A stretch of DNA of 64,000 nucleotides from NCBI GenBank assembly GCA_025403435.1, contig CM046350.1, forward strand, positions 18,821,274-18,885,273, given 5' to 3'. Position 1 is the stretch's first letter, and each line of letters opens with the position of its first letter. The position numbers were made by a program, and so were the translations under genes. Source of the stretch: Artocarpus heterophyllus. Its lineage: Eukaryota > Streptophyta > Magnoliopsida > Rosales > Moraceae. Shown one piece after another: positions 11,910 to 24,264 of this stretch. The notes below the pieces were generated by a model. The model was not told the DNA's origin. It ran no database searches and saw nothing but the letters and a program-made list of their open reading frames with translations.

Positions 11910-12709
11910 TGTTAGTAATTATAACATAGAATATGGCTAAAGGAATTGCAAACAATATATTGCATGAATAAAACAAACAAGTTACAATTTTTTCTGAAAT
12001 GAAAATAACAAATAGGTATAACAAAACCTTCAACTTCAACTTCAATGGAAGCAACGCAACGTGAAAATTAGACGAAAAATGGTCGAGGCACGTGTAGGTC
12101 ACGCTTTCCTTAAAACAGATTCGTCCCCTCCGGTTGTGCACGAGGATTCTACGGACGTCTGTCTCCCAGGATACAACGACTACCAACGGAATCTTAAGCA
12201 CTATTGGATACCGTTTTCGGCGAACTTGAAACTGTTTTTCTTCTATCACCAAAAATGACTACAACAAAAACTAGATGGAACTTGAAAAACAAAGGAAAAA
12301 CTCTATGACTTAGTGAGTGCAAATTCTATGCAATTGTGTATATCTCAAACATGTGGAGGAGAGTTCATTATATAGGCTTAGAAAATAGATGTTACAATCC
12401 ACATTATAATGAGCATTATTCAGAATTTATGTGCATAATGACATTGGTTGCAACCTTCCATTTTCCATGATAATGGTGCTCATTATCTCCCATTAAACCA
12501 TTGGTTGTAACCCTCCATTTTCCATGATAATGGTGCTCATTATCTCCCATTAAACCATTGGTTTTAACCCTCTATTTTCCATGATTATGAAGCTCATAAT
12601 CACCTATTAATCCATACCTTTGGGTGTTACAACATGGGGTTTATGACCTCCATTAATCTCCACCAATGAGCATCAATTTCTCATTCATCCAATTGCCATT
12701 TTTCTAACA
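11910..12709 (-). repeat. 5' LTR of the copia element
   Basis: This is 800 bp and matches 5545-6343 with about five differences, including an A/C change near the start and a small indel where CATTAC in one copy is CAAAAAC in the other. It ends CTAACA at 12709, followed by the target duplication CCAAG. Confidence 0.93.
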
Positions 12710-12714
12710 CCAAG

Positions 12715-12888
12715 TCCACTTGTGCTTATTTTCGGTCTGTTTTGTCCTGCAATTTGCTATCATGCATCATTTTTTCTCAAAACCTACAAAAGAACATAGA
12801 ACACTATTAAATTCTTATAAATTGCTCAAAACTAACAAAAATATTAAGTGAGAATCATCGAATTAATTAACCTAAAACTAACTTATCA
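12715..12888 (-). repeat. 5' LTR of the gypsy-like element, second segment after the copia insertion
   Basis: This matches window positions 943-1111 and ends in CA at 12887-12888. It completes the LTR split at 5544. Confidence 0.88.
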
Positions 12889-15800
12889 GATAATATGAAA
12901 TTTAATTCCTTTTAGAGCTTAAATTAAAGGGTATCAGGTTCTGTTTATGGCATCTATTCCTTTTGATGACAATGTGGTTATGTGATTTTCTTGTTAAACA
13001 TATTTGACATGAGCTTAGTTGTATTAGTTATAAATTTAATGGAATTTTGATTTGAGGTCTAAATGATAATTATTAATATGTTTGTTTTACAAAAGGGTTA
13101 CATAAGTGAGTGATTCCTCTTTTCTTTAGCCAGTTAAATAATCTATAAAATGGTACTTTGTTTTCTTGATATGTGGTTTAAACTAAAGACTGTTTGAAGG
13201 TATATTACTTATGTGTATAAATATTTTGGAAATTAGAACATAATTAGTGTCTTACACATATCATGAGTCACCTAGTTAGATTATTAGTTTTGTAAAAGAA
13301 TATACATCTGGGTGATAGTTTTTATTCGCTTTAACATTATGTGTGTTCACAACCTTCTTAGATTTGGAATTAATTTTTTTTTCTCTATGATTATGAGGCA
13401 TTATTAAGATGTGGTTATTTGTTTTTAAGTTTGTATAAATATAATATATTTGTAGAACTTTGTAAGTGATTGCCATATAAAACCAAAAAATTACACTTGT
13501 CCCTTTATTTTTGCCTTAAAAGTTTATAAAATCTCAAAATATATTTCTTAAGCTTGCATAGCCGCAAGACTCATGTTAATCAGACACCTATAACCCAAGA
13601 TACGCACTTTCAAAACTTAAGCAAATCACAGATTTTCTGCAAAATATCAACAACACCTAGCTCTAGTTTAGCATTCCTATAGAAGCCTTAATAGGACCGA
13701 AACCAAAAGCCTTAATAGGACCGAAACCAAGTACATGATATCTCTTTAGAAAGCTCTAGATATTAGCTTTGTTTACAGGCAAATTTCGTAATTTTTTTGC
13801 TATACATTAAATATTTTATGAATATTCCCGTAATATAAACCACCAAACCTACATTTTTCAAAGATCTATAATACTAAAAACTAGAGCTCTCACTTTTTGA
13901 TATAGCCTTTGTTGTACCTAAAGCGACCTTACTACTTCTTAGAGTACGTCAAAAGTGATGTATGGCATTTGGAACCTACTCGTTTAGGATTATGCAGCCT
14001 AAATTGTGCACATCGAAGTTTCAAGAAACTTGCTCACAACCATTGGTGATTTGCCTTTGCATCTGAACTTGGTAACATAAGCTTAATTGTTATTATTGAG
14101 CCATTAAAAAGTTATCTTTACATATCAAGCATTTCCGTTGTTGAACTTATTTGCATTCGTATGCTGTGTGATTGGACACGTTTGCTTTTTATTAAATCTT
14201 GTGTTAATATGAGCATGAATATGAAATATTGATGTAATACTAATAGTAATTCATGTTACAGTAATTCTAGTAGTTGTCATTTGTGTTCAACTTATGAAAG
14301 TTCATATATTAGTTAACTATGCTTGAATTGCTTAATTGGTTGCATTGGTTCTCTATATCAGTAAGGTCGTCTACGCAAGCATAACGAAGACCTATAGTAC
14401 TCTTACTCATGTATCATGAGTAGTGGAAAATGGGATCTTGAGCTTATACACTCAAGTCAAGGTAACTAACAGCATGGCACCTTTGTGATCAAGTTTTATC
14501 TTATTTTCAAGGTAAGTAATGGCCGATAACTTTGAGAGTAGGGTTGCCTTATTTTTCGCATTTACTTATCATTTATTTATTTATTTTTCTATTGTGTTGG
14601 CCATGATGGGTCAGATCCATTCCGATCAGACCTATTCACTTGTAAGGTTGAAATAGGTTGTTAGCAACTAATAGTGCCCCATTGCCGCTTTTAGAGGCTC
14701 GAATCCCGAGAGAGTTTATTTTACAATTTTATTGTATTGTTTTTAGTTCTCAGTGTGATATTGCACTAAGTGTATAGAAATTGTATTGATACAACAATGT
14801 CCCAAGTATGTACTCTTTTGAGGAAATCCTGTAATGTGGACTGTTTTGCTATTTTAACTAAAAGACTTAGGAGCATGTATTTTACTTATTTTTGAGTAAT
14901 AATAATGTAATCTGTCTTATTTTACTTAAATCGCCTTTTATTTTCAAACCCCATTTCAAGGGGTTACAATAGCAATCCCTATACATATGTTCAACAATAG
15001 GAGACCAAATGCCAAAAGGATTCAAAAATTAGAGAAACAAGTTTAAAAATCCAAACCAAAACTAAGAGATAGAAAGGAAATAAAAGAGGGAGATCAGATG
15101 ATGTCGCTAGAGGGAGACTAGCGCCACAGCTTCATGGCGGCGCCAGTCTAGCATTGATCTCGGCAGTGGCGATCACAGTATTCTTGTTGGACTGAGGATA
15201 GTGGCTAAGAAGAGACAGAGAAGCGTTGAGAAAGAGGTCTGAAAATTTAAAAGGTAAAGAAGTAAAATTAATAATTTTAAAACTATATCTGACATATTAT
15301 TTAATAATGTTTTGACAAATGTGATTGACGTATATTTTTTGCAATAAGCTCCATATAAAGCATAAATTTTACCTAAAAATTTAGTAAATATGCCCCCTTA
15401 TTTTTTTCTTTTTCTCTTGGGAAAAATTTGCAGAAGGGTGTTGTTTTTTTTTTTTTTTTTTCCAGACCAACCCAAGGTTGAAAATAGGAAGAGTGCATTG
15501 AATATTCTGTGTGCCCTTTTGTTCTGTATCCTCTCCCATAAACAAGTGGCACTTGTTTAACTCTGTTTTTCCCACAGTTTGTTTAAAGAACTTTCTTGCA
15601 ACGTGTTAGCAGAGTTAACAAAACTTTTAAAAATTTGACTATTTAGAATCTGTTTTTAGCACCGCTTTAAGGGGTGTATTAATGTACGATTGTTTTAAAA
15701 TGTCCTCAAAAGCATACAATGAGGGTTGGTCTAAATTTCTCGTGGGCTGAACATCTAAAGACTTGCGGAGGATAGCAAAGCTTTTGTGAAGAATACCGGA

Positions 15801-16999
15801 GCATGGTTTGGCAAGAATCTCATATATGTAAGAGTAGAAGCAAGGGATGTGTGGATTCCCAATTTGAACCGTAAACACTAGCAATTTAAATTTTGTGAGA
15901 TAAAATATTATAGTAAAGCAAGTTCGAACTAGAATATATTGAGTTCAAATCGAGTTATCAAACATTAAAAAATTGTTGATGAGGAGAAAGTTTTGTGAAA
16001 AAAAACTCAATAATAGATTCACTATACGCTACACCTTACTATATGGAGAGGAATAAGTTGCAACCCAACTCATTAACACTTGAATTTTGACTGTCCTTTG
16101 CCATTGGATTGTAGACTATCGGTAGTACAAAGATGCTAGCACCACAAATTTCTCATTTTTCTTGTACTCCGATTTATATTTCTTTTGATTTAATTTCAAA
16201 GAGTGGAAAAAAGGAAAAATTTAAAAACCTTAAAAGGAGTCACGAAAATCTTTATATGGACTAATCATATAATTATACCTTGTATTTTTAATTATTTATC
16301 AAAATGCTCTTTAAAAAAAAAAAAAAAAACTCTAAAGATGCCCTTTGAATTTGAAAAATTGTTTCACTTTCATCTCATAGACTTTGTGAAAAAAAAAATG
16401 ACAAAGAAATATACCCTTAAACTAAATTTATCTCCAAAAATATTTTTTTGAGAAAATATTTTAGCTCTTACTAACATAAAACTCAAGACTTTTTTGAAAT
16501 TTTCTATTTTGTTTTGGGAATTTTTATGTATTTTAAATCTATATTATTTTTAAAAACTATTTAAGGGTAGTTATGAATATAGTTTGCCTGATTTTGTTCT
16601 AATCATAAAGTACACAAAAGATGAAATTGAAATGAGTTTGTTAAATTGAGATGTTACTTTTAAAGTTATAAACAATATAAGAACAAATTAAAGTAAATGA
16701 TTATAACTAGCTAGAAGATATAACTATATAATTGACCCGTCTTTATACCATATGGCATTCCTGTAGTTCTCAAATTTTGTCAGCCTACCCGAGTGCCATT
16801 TTTGCTATTGGACCACAATGTTTGGTCATTGTAGAAGCTACACAAAATTCTTGTAAGAAATGGCCATTAATGTAATTCTATTATTCCATTTCTCAATTCA
16901 ATGCTAAAAGGTTTTTTGAACATACGAAATATTGTTTCATTACAAAAATATTTTTTTTCAAAAAAGGACAAATGTCACGCATGAAACATTTTCAGAGGG
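12889..16999. other. Intergenic, no supported gene
   Basis: No ORF with a recognisable domain was found. There is a perfect 24-bp tandem pair (AGCCTTAATAGGACCGAAAC plus four bases) near 13684-13731. A non-repetitive transcript-like or LTR-like stretch at about 14340-14970 ends in a CCCC...GGGG hairpin before TTACAATA, possibly a solo gypsy LTR, which I cannot confirm. A GC-richer patch lies at 15095-15225, with poly-T and poly-A tracts near 15445 and 16313. Small ORFs here look random. Confidence 0.5.
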
Positions 17000-17011
17000 A
17001 GATCACAATCT

Positions 17012-20011
17012 TCAAAACGAGCTGGTTGCGAACAGCTGAACTAGCTGACTTACATCCATGGGATAGCAATCGGAGGGCCCATAAGCATTGTAAATTCTAC
17101 TAGCAGCAATCTTGTTGAAATACTCTCCAGGATGGAAAGAGTCCCAAAACACATACTCGTTCCTATTTTTGCATGGCTGCGTCAACTGAATACATTGACC
17201 AATCTCATTCACAGGGCAGCATCCAGCTGTCCAGTTTTTGAATCCTGAAAAACCGAAGAAGAATAATAATATTATTACTTCTTTTTTTCCCATGCACGTA
17301 CAATATAAACAAAAAGAAATATTGAGCGTATTATACGTGTGTATATATATATATATATGTATGTATATATGTGTGTACCAATTACAGTAGGATCTCCTCC
17401 CCCTATTCCATAATTGTTGATATAGATGAACTTTGCATTAGTGAGATTGGAGTTGAGTTGGTTAACAAGATTTAGAAGCTTGACATTGAAGAATTCGACT
17501 GCACTGTTAACTTGATCTGCGCACGCGGATCCATCTTTGCTTTTTAGAGCAATCGCCTGGGGAACGCATCCAATCCTTCCGATTCCAGACAACACAACCT
17601 TTCTTGCTCCATATTCGTACAGCTTCTGTAAATTTTTATCAATTTTGACAATGCCCTCAGACAAAGCTATCGGCCAAGCGAGCCATGACCCTAAAGTCAA
17701 GCACCTTGCCACTCAACAATTAAAAAAAAAAAAAAAACTTGTGAAACTGAAACCATATTGTTTAATTTTTTTTTTTTAAGTTATCAGCAGTGTAAGTCCA
17801 TGAACTATGAGCATAGTGGTATTTAGTCCTTAAATTTTTAATTTTGACAAATTCAGGGAATATTCCTACGTAAATTTTTATTTTTTTTTTCATTTTTTGT
17901 TTATTGACAATTTTATCTATGACCATGACATTACGTTTGTAATCTTTCATTCTCCCTAAATTGTGCTTAAATTACTAAAAGAACACCGTACGGTAGCAAG
18001 ACTAGTTCCCTTATCTTATTAAGTGTGGTCAAAATATGATTACATGTTAGATGGTTAGTTATATATGAACATCATTTTTCTTACTAAAATTTATGTTGTT
18101 TGAATGGAGAGAAAGCGAAATCAATGTTCAAAGAACTAACCAATACTTGGGAACGATATTGTTCGATGAGGATAGAAGCAAATTTCTGGGGAGTGTTTTT
18201 TCTGCTGGAGACGTAATACTTGGGGGAGAAGTAGTTGTTGAGGTAGTCATTACTGCCTAATCCAACCCAATATAAGCACTTCGTTAGGTGTTGCCGGGTT
18301 AAATCCTTGCGTCGTAATATGCCACCCATTTGAGAAACTGTAATCCCGTGATTCCTTAGCTGTTTCGCTAAGCCGATATTCTTACCCTGGGATTATTCAT
18401 GATCAAGCATCAGATATTATGTATTTCTTTGCCTATTTCATGTTTTAATTACCTGGAAACCATATAATTATTTGTGTATGATGATGCATGAAGTAAGTAC
18501 CAAATGTTTGCCGGTTTCATCAAGAATTCCGGCGGACCCAGATGCGTAATTCACACCATCAAGAATGTCATCAGTGCCCGTAGCAGAAGCGAAAGGTGGT
18601 ATGAAATGGGGAAAACCCAGAAGTTCACCTGCAAATTTGAGAGAGAAAATGAAAGAGAATGCTTAATAATTAGGGATGTTAATGGACATTATAAGGATTT
18701 AACTCATGTCTCCTTTTTCGTAACCCTTGATAATATCATGCCATGTCAATTAAAATATTTTAACTGATACAATGAGTGATATAATACTTTAATTGACATG
18801 ACATTTAATTTACATAGTATAATATTATTGAAAGGACAAACAAAGGACATGGATAAATAGACATAGGAGTCAAAACTGATTATAAAGAGCAAAATTAAAC
18901 TCCCTAAAACTTAGAGCATCTCAAATGCAATGCTAAATTAAAAGTGTAAAAAAATATTTGCCTATGCGATGTCATTTTTAATACTAAATTTGTTATATGT
19001 AAAACTTTATGACAAATTTACCATAAAATTTAGTATATAACAAATTTAGCATTTAATTCCTATTAGTTGATAGATTGATTTTTTTGCTTTCATAATTATA
19101 ATATTCTTACTTTTTTAAATTGTTTTAATATTAAACGTTTATTTTTATAAGTTTTAAGGTTTCATAATTATGATAAAAGACAAATATGACATTTTAAATA
19201 TCATTATGCTTTAATGCTATTTTTATACTTTTTAGCGGCAAATATAACATTAACATTGATATTTATATTAGAGATGAACTTAATAATTGTAGCAAATTTA
19301 ATTGGAAGGAGAGAGTGATTTGTGCCTTCAACATATAGGAGACGGTATTTGGGCTTTCTTTTTCTGAGCATTTTACACTTTATAAAGTTATTACTTCATC
19401 TAATTCTTAATTTGTTAAATTACCCCTTGAATTCAAGAAGGTAATTATCGAGTGCTCTTGAATTGAGGACAACTATTTAAAAATTTAGTTGGAAATACAA
19501 TCAATTGTTGGTACTTATATGATCTCCTTTGAAGACATGAAACGCTGTAATTCTGAAATATATTGCCAACGACGTACATGATCATGCATAAGAACATTTC
19601 TTTTTCAAATTTTAAAATCCAAGATCAAAGTAGGAAACTCTGAAACATTTCAAAGAAATCCTAACAGTAATTTCTTGAAATTAAAAGTTATAAAAAGAAA
19701 CTAAGGTCACTGAAAAATTGAAATAAGGGATGAAGGAGGGATTAATATAAGAGGCAAGAGCAAGTACCAAGAATATCAACCATTGTTCGGCCGTTGGTGA
19801 ACCTTCCAGTTGGACCATTTGGGAAATCAATCCCATAAGGTGCGTAGTTAACTTTGGCCAAACTTGAAAGCCCATTGTTGTTTCCTGCATCAACCAGAGA
19901 GTCTCCAAAAATGAAGAAGCATGGTACTTTTTGCTCTGCTTTTACGCAAAAACGTTGTAATTGCGTGTTTGATGCCAAACACAAAGCTATAACCACCACC
20001 CATAGTTTCAT
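17012..20011 (-). CDS. GDSL esterase/lipase, copy 1 (5 exons, intact)
   Basis: The exons are 19768-20011, 18501-18628, 18141-18386, 17379-17625 and 17012-17244, all with GT-AG introns. They join without frameshift to 1098 nt, or 365 residues. The start at MKLWVVVIA gives a hydrophobic signal peptide, so the product should be secreted. SGNH hydrolase blocks are visible: FGDSLVDAGNN (Ser38), VNYASGSAGIL (block II Gly near 112), GSNDYLNN (Asn170), GIGRIGCVP (block IV region) and DSFHP (Asp323, His326). The family cleaves esters of lipids, cutin precursors or other acyl compounds at the wall or apoplast. The substrate here is unknown. Length is typical (350-370 aa). Intron 1 carries a MITE. An in-frame upstream ATG at 20137 would put 42 residues before the signal peptide and is rejected. 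Confidence 0.93.
17341..17378. repeat. (TA)n/(TG)n microsatellite at the intron 4 donor of GDSL copy 1
   Basis: A TATATA/TGTGTG tract begins right after the GT donor at 17377-17378, making intron 4 very short (134 bp) and A/T-rich. Confidence 0.8.
18909..19283. mobile_element. MITE-like foldback in intron 1 of GDSL copy 1
   Basis: The left end reads GAGCATCTCAAATGCAATGC. The right end, reverse-complemented, gives a related TTCATCTCTAATATAAATAT. Short inner segments also pair (ACTAAATTTGTTATATG against the nearby TATATAACAAATTTAG). The GAGCATCTC-type end resembles a MITE class common in plants. The boundaries are approximate. Confidence 0.45.
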
Positions 20012-20317
20012 CTCCCTATAGAAAACCAAAGCATTAATATATATATATATATGTATAATTTTGAGCCTTGAAAGCAATGTGCAACAAAAATTGAAGATAT
20101 TGGTTATAAGCTTGAGATCATCAGTTTCCGACCCCAAATTAGCCAGACGACTGGGTTACAACATTTGTTTTATTGTGCAACATGTATATCAAAGTCACAT
20201 TTACCATGCACAAAACGGCTCATAACTCCAAAGATGTATCGATTAACCTATTAAGATTCAGAATTACACTACATAAAATTAAATTACTTCCACATTATTA
20301 CTGTCTTTCTTTAATAC

Positions 20318-20349
<32 letters not shown>

Positions 20350-20350
20350 C
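20012..20350 (-). promoter_or_regulatory. Upstream region of GDSL copy 1 with two (TA)n tracts
   Basis: TA tracts lie at 20036-20053 and 20319-20341. The near one is only 25-45 bp from the chosen ATG, which would leave almost no leader. Transcription may therefore start from the further one or from an unseen TATA box. No clear single TATA box can be assigned. Confidence 0.25.
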
Positions 20351-21560
20351 ACGTTATACGTATCTTTTTACTTAGCATCATGTTCTGGTAGAATATATAT
20401 TTGGACAATCACGGATAGTTTGGGGTTATCAGAGATGGATTACTTTGATTAATTAGTACATCATACATACTATCTTAATAAACGCAACAATCATAATTAC
20501 CAAAAGGAAAAAAAAAATCAAGAACCCATACTAACCGGTTCATTAGAGGCAAAATATCACCGCCAGAAAAAAATTATAAAAAGTAAAACAAAAAAATTGC
20601 GGTTAAAGAACAGAGAAGTTAAGGCGCAATATGTAGGAGGACCCTTCAGAAGAAAAGAAGAGATTTAAAAATCCGAAGTTCAAGGAGAGGAAAAAAGAGA
20701 TTCTAAGGTCAGTGCCAGTTCAAGATTGAGGCCAATAATTGAACTTCTAAGGCCCCTCCCCTTAAGTCAAGGCCCTCCGTCAGTCAAGACCTGTTATTAT
20801 TAGGATGATTAATTAATTAATTACATTTACACCTTAGAATTTTATTGTTGGATTACCTTTAAAATATTGATAATATTAATTAGTTTTCTTTAAAAAAAGA
20901 AAAGAAAAGAAATGCTAGTTCATAGGCCTTAGGTTAATTCCGTAACACTCTTATAAACAAGGAACTAAATATTAACAGATAATTGTTTCTCAATATTAGG
21001 TGTTAATGTTTTTTTTATTCTAACACTTTGTATTTATCTTTCTAATGGTCTTTTTTATAACGTGTCTTTAAAATTTTATCTCAAACATCATGTAATGCAC
21101 TTATAATTAACAACTATTATGAGAGCAAAAGAAAAAAAAATCACTTAATTTTGTTTTAACTAATGAACATAAGCACTTAATTTTTACTCTCACAACTACA
21201 TAATTCCATCAACTTTGTCCTTAATCATGCTTTCTCACCAAAAAAAAAAAAATTCCCTTTTCATGAGTTAAAAAAGGGAATGGTATATCAATATCTAGTC
21301 ATATGTTCTTAAATCGTCTTATTATTGTTTTTCTTTATTAATAAACGATCCTATTACGTTCATAATTTACATTCTTAACAGGAATTTTTATTGTATTAGG
21401 GTATTTATAACTTACGCTTTCAATAATAAGATATTATAAATAAGATATAATAATGGCTTAAAGAATGAAAATATTAATTGAATCAATTGAAAGTGATCAT
21501 TAATTTTTTTTTTTACAACATTAAATAACTAACTTTTAAAGATGCAAGTATATATAAGTG
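20351..21560. other. Intergenic, no supported gene
   Basis: A/T-rich sequence with no coding signal. A slightly GC-richer patch at 20630-20800 contains a loose repeat of AAGGCCC(C/T)CC, with no known feature recognised. Confidence 0.5.
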
Positions 21561-21574
21561 ATAATCAATTGGGG

Positions 21575-22175
21575 TATTTGGCATATTTAACCTCTGAATT
21601 TTTTGGCCTTGGTCACCTTGCTTTATAAACTTCTAAGTTTGGCAATTTAAGCATCCCCTCGGCGAAGAAGAAAAAAGAAAAACTTTCTGAATTACTGCAA
21701 AGTGGCATATTTTGCTGATGATTCCTTCAGTGAGTTATGAAAAACAGGTCCGACCAAATATTCCAAAATCCTATACTAAGCCTATAGGTTTTTTGGGAGC
21801 ATTAGTCAAACAATATGTTTAAATCAATTTTGGTTAAAACTACTATAATATATGAGAGCTTTGTTCACTTTTTCTTGACATTATAGCATAGAAGGGGTTT
21901 ATATTGTAACAACTAAAAAATTTGATTGAAACTAAGAATGTTACAACCTACTAATCATATTGATCTCAATTTTGAGCTCTCAAACCCCTCAAATCAGACC
22001 AAAATATATAGCAAAATCGGTAAAATGGACAAAATGCAACAACTTAGCAGCAAAATGGGTAAAATGGACAAAACTGCAACAACTTAGCAAGTTGGAGAGT
22101 TGAATTGTCAAAATAAAAAATTTTAGAAGGCAAGTTGTCAAAATCCTAAAAGTTTAGGAGGACAGCATAACCCTA
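21575..22175. mobile_element. Possible MULE-type foldback
   Basis: The left end (GCATATTTAACCTCTGAATT...CCTTGGTCACCTTGC) and the reverse complement of the right end (GGTTATGCTGTCCTCCTAAA...TTTTAGG) are imperfect inverted copies of the same sentence-like pattern. No target duplication or transposase was found. It contains a tandem pair of a 39-41 bp unit at 22011-22090 (GTAAAATGGACAAAA core). Confidence 0.35.
22011..22090. repeat. Two-copy 39-41 bp tandem repeat
   Basis: The unit GCAAAAT(C/G)GGTAAAATGG continues through ACAAAA(C)TGCAACAACTTA and is repeated once with a single-base indel. Confidence 0.8.
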
Positions 22176-22179
22176 GGTA

Positions 22180-23460
22180 ATTAAACAGCATAACCCTAGA
22201 TGTTACTTTTGACACTGTCACATTAAATTTCTGTAACAAACACACTAAATAACAATTCATGTAATGAGCAAAAAAATAAATAAATTCATTTGTTCCAAAC
22301 ATTTTTGTAAGAATGTCACTTCCTTTTCAACCCATACTTGCACTCTCTTTCTACATGGTTACATCCATCATTTATAGAAAGTTTTATTTCTCTCCCCTCA
22401 TTTTATGGATCACCGCATTTTTTTTCTTTTTTTCCATTTATTTTTATTTTTGAGATGCAATCCCAAGTTTATGTAAGAAAATGATACAGATTTTGTTTCA
22501 TTTCTCTCACCGCATGTTTCTTTTCTTTTTTTTTGTTTCTTTCTATTTCTTTCTATTGCACTTACCTCCAAGTTTTTATTGTTCTAACTAACAGAAACAA
22601 AACGTCTAACTTTATAAGAAAGCAATACGTTATAAATTTAAACAAAATAAACATTTCTCCTTAAAAATCAAATATTCTTTTGCTAAATAAATTGCCAATT
22701 GAAAACAAAACAAATCACAAATTGAAAATTTCATTCATATTTGCAAGTCTAGACAGTGAAAATTTGAAAAGCAAAAATTCATCTATAAGAAAATCAAAAA
22801 TATAAATGAAATGCGCGTTCTACTCAAATCAAATAACATATTATTATTAATTATACGTATTTACATTTTTACATTTTTATGCCTTTTGATGAAAATTTTT
22901 TTCACTTATTTCTCGATAATTTGTTACTTATTAGAAGTTTCAAACTCAAGTAGGCACGTCCATGAAGAGGTGCACCTTCTTTTGTTAGTAAATAATACGA
23001 GTGAGGTGCCTCAAAAATTCGTATGAGTGCAAGGAGAAAGAGGGGTTTGTAAACATGGATGGGAAATAAAGAAGAGGATGGCAGCATTAGTAAATATATT
23101 TAAAAACAGTGACTTGTTATTAACTAGATCTGAAAAAGTCAATATAAGATATGTCAAAAGATTACGCTGTAAAAAAAATAATAAAATAAAAGTCTCGGTT
23201 AAATATTAAGGATGAACGCACAAGTAGATACGCCATAGATTATCCGATTCTTAATGAGGAAAGCAATGTCCCCAAGCGGTAGGGTCATATATTAATCCAA
23301 CTAACATTCCTCATTATTAGGAAATTCTTAAGGGGAATTCACATAAATTCCTTATTTTTTTAGACAATTTTTATTTATACCAAAATATATGAAAAGTTCT
23401 TATACTATAAACTTAAAATACCACAAAATGGATCAAAGGCTTATTAGTTTCACATATATC
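22180..23460. other. Intergenic, no supported gene
   Basis: A/T-rich sequence with poly-T tracts near 22419 and 22530. Short ORFs at 22811-23209 on both strands have no recognisable domain. Confidence 0.5.
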
Positions 23461-23467
23461 CATCTGG

Positions 23468-23672
23468 TTGGGACATTTCAACATGTCCTGCGCATGACAT
23501 TTTGAAAACCTCCTACCTGTCGTGACCGGATATTTCCATATGTCCCGATGGACATTCTAAAACCTCCCACATATTTAGCTAGGATATTTCCAAGGACATT
23601 CTTCCCTATCTTCCACATATTCCGTTAGGACGTTTCAACATGTCTGCTGTTTCATTTTCCTTTGGGACATTT
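23468..23672. repeat. Degenerate 45-60 bp minisatellite rich in GGACAT/ATGTCC
   Basis: Successive segments share the order GGACATTTC, CA(A/T)ATGTCC, GGACATT, AAAACCTCC(C/T)AC and GT/GGAT, with loss of parts in later copies. GGACAT and its complement ATGTCC recur about a dozen times, continuing more sparsely to 23775. Confidence 0.5.
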
Positions 23673-23779
23673 TTAGATCTCCATTCAAACCTTTTTTTAG
23701 GTGCCCTCGAGACAAGTCACATGTCCTTTCAAGATAAATTTTACCGCGATATTTTTCATGTCTCGAAGGGACATTGGCA

Positions 23780-24233
23780 CGACACAAAAAATGTTCTTTC
23801 CTTTCTTTTCCTTCCTCCTTTTTCTTTTTCCCTCTTTACCGACACAGCACGACAACCGCGTCAGCCAAAAAAAACAGAGAAACAAAATCAAACATAACAA
23901 CACAACAACAACAGAGAAAAAATAAATCCTTCTTTTTTTTTTGGTTTTTTTGGGACTCTTGCATGATCCAAAAGGTTGTTGTAGCTTTCTCTACCTTTTC
24001 TTTCTCTCTCCTTTCCTCTGCTTTTTCTCTCTCTAGCTCTTGTTTTGTTTTGTTTCTGAATGGCTTTTTATCTTGCGCAGCCATCGAGCCATCAATTGAA
24101 TCTCTGAACCACAATCAAGAAGACTCATTTTCAAAAAAAAAAAAAAAAATCAAAAAAGTTGAGAAAAAAGTTTCTAAAAGTTGAGTTCTTTATTCTTTAA
24201 ATCGCGAGGTTGACGAAGACAAAATCTCTCTCA

Positions 24234-24264
<31 letters not shown>

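Larger units (their letters stand above)
5545..12709 (-). mobile_element. Ty1/copia LTR retrotransposon, nearly full length, nested in the gypsy-like LTR
   Basis: The element has two near-identical LTRs (5545-6343 and 11910-12709), each bounded TGTTAG...CTAACA, flanked by the 5-bp duplication CCAAG (5540-5544 and 12710-12714). Removing it restores continuity with the left gypsy LTR around position 938. The domain order on the minus strand is gag, zinc knuckle, protease, integrase, reverse transcriptase, RNase H, which is the copia order. The LTRs differ at only about five places, so insertion was recent. The coding region carries two stops and one frameshift, so this copy is not autonomous as it stands. 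Confidence 0.95.
1..12888 (-). mobile_element. Non-autonomous Ty3/gypsy-like LTR element (gag remnant only), interrupted by a copia element
   Basis: The first 1111 bases reappear almost unchanged at 4589-5544 plus 12715-12888, so this is a pair of long terminal repeats. The left one is cut by the window edge and the right one is split by the copia insertion. The interior (1112-4301) carries a tRNA-Asp-type primer site beside the right LTR and a polypurine tract beside the left LTR, so the element is read on the minus strand. Only gag-related and acidic ORF remnants are present. No protease, reverse transcriptase, RNase H or integrase motif was found in the 3.2-kb interior. This matches terminal-repeat elements carrying only GAG (TR-GAG/LARD type), which need proteins from an autonomous relative to move. 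LTR length adds up to about 1.42 kb (1243 + 174). Any left-hand target duplication is outside the window. Confidence 0.85.

Noticed and set aside
15639..15884. 81-codon minus-strand ORF
   Set aside because: No domain, ordinary intergenic composition and no splice partners or promoter found.
20012..20137. Upstream in-frame ATG extending GDSL copy 1 by 42 residues
   Set aside because: It would bury the signal peptide behind a non-conserved segment containing a translated (TA)n tract. The ATG at 20011 fits the family.
23774..24184. Secreted-peptide-like ORF with Ser/Phe-rich hydrophobic run
   Set aside because: The hydrophobicity comes from a TTC/TCT-rich leader-like tract. The frame ends in a Lys run from poly-A and has no conserved C-terminus.
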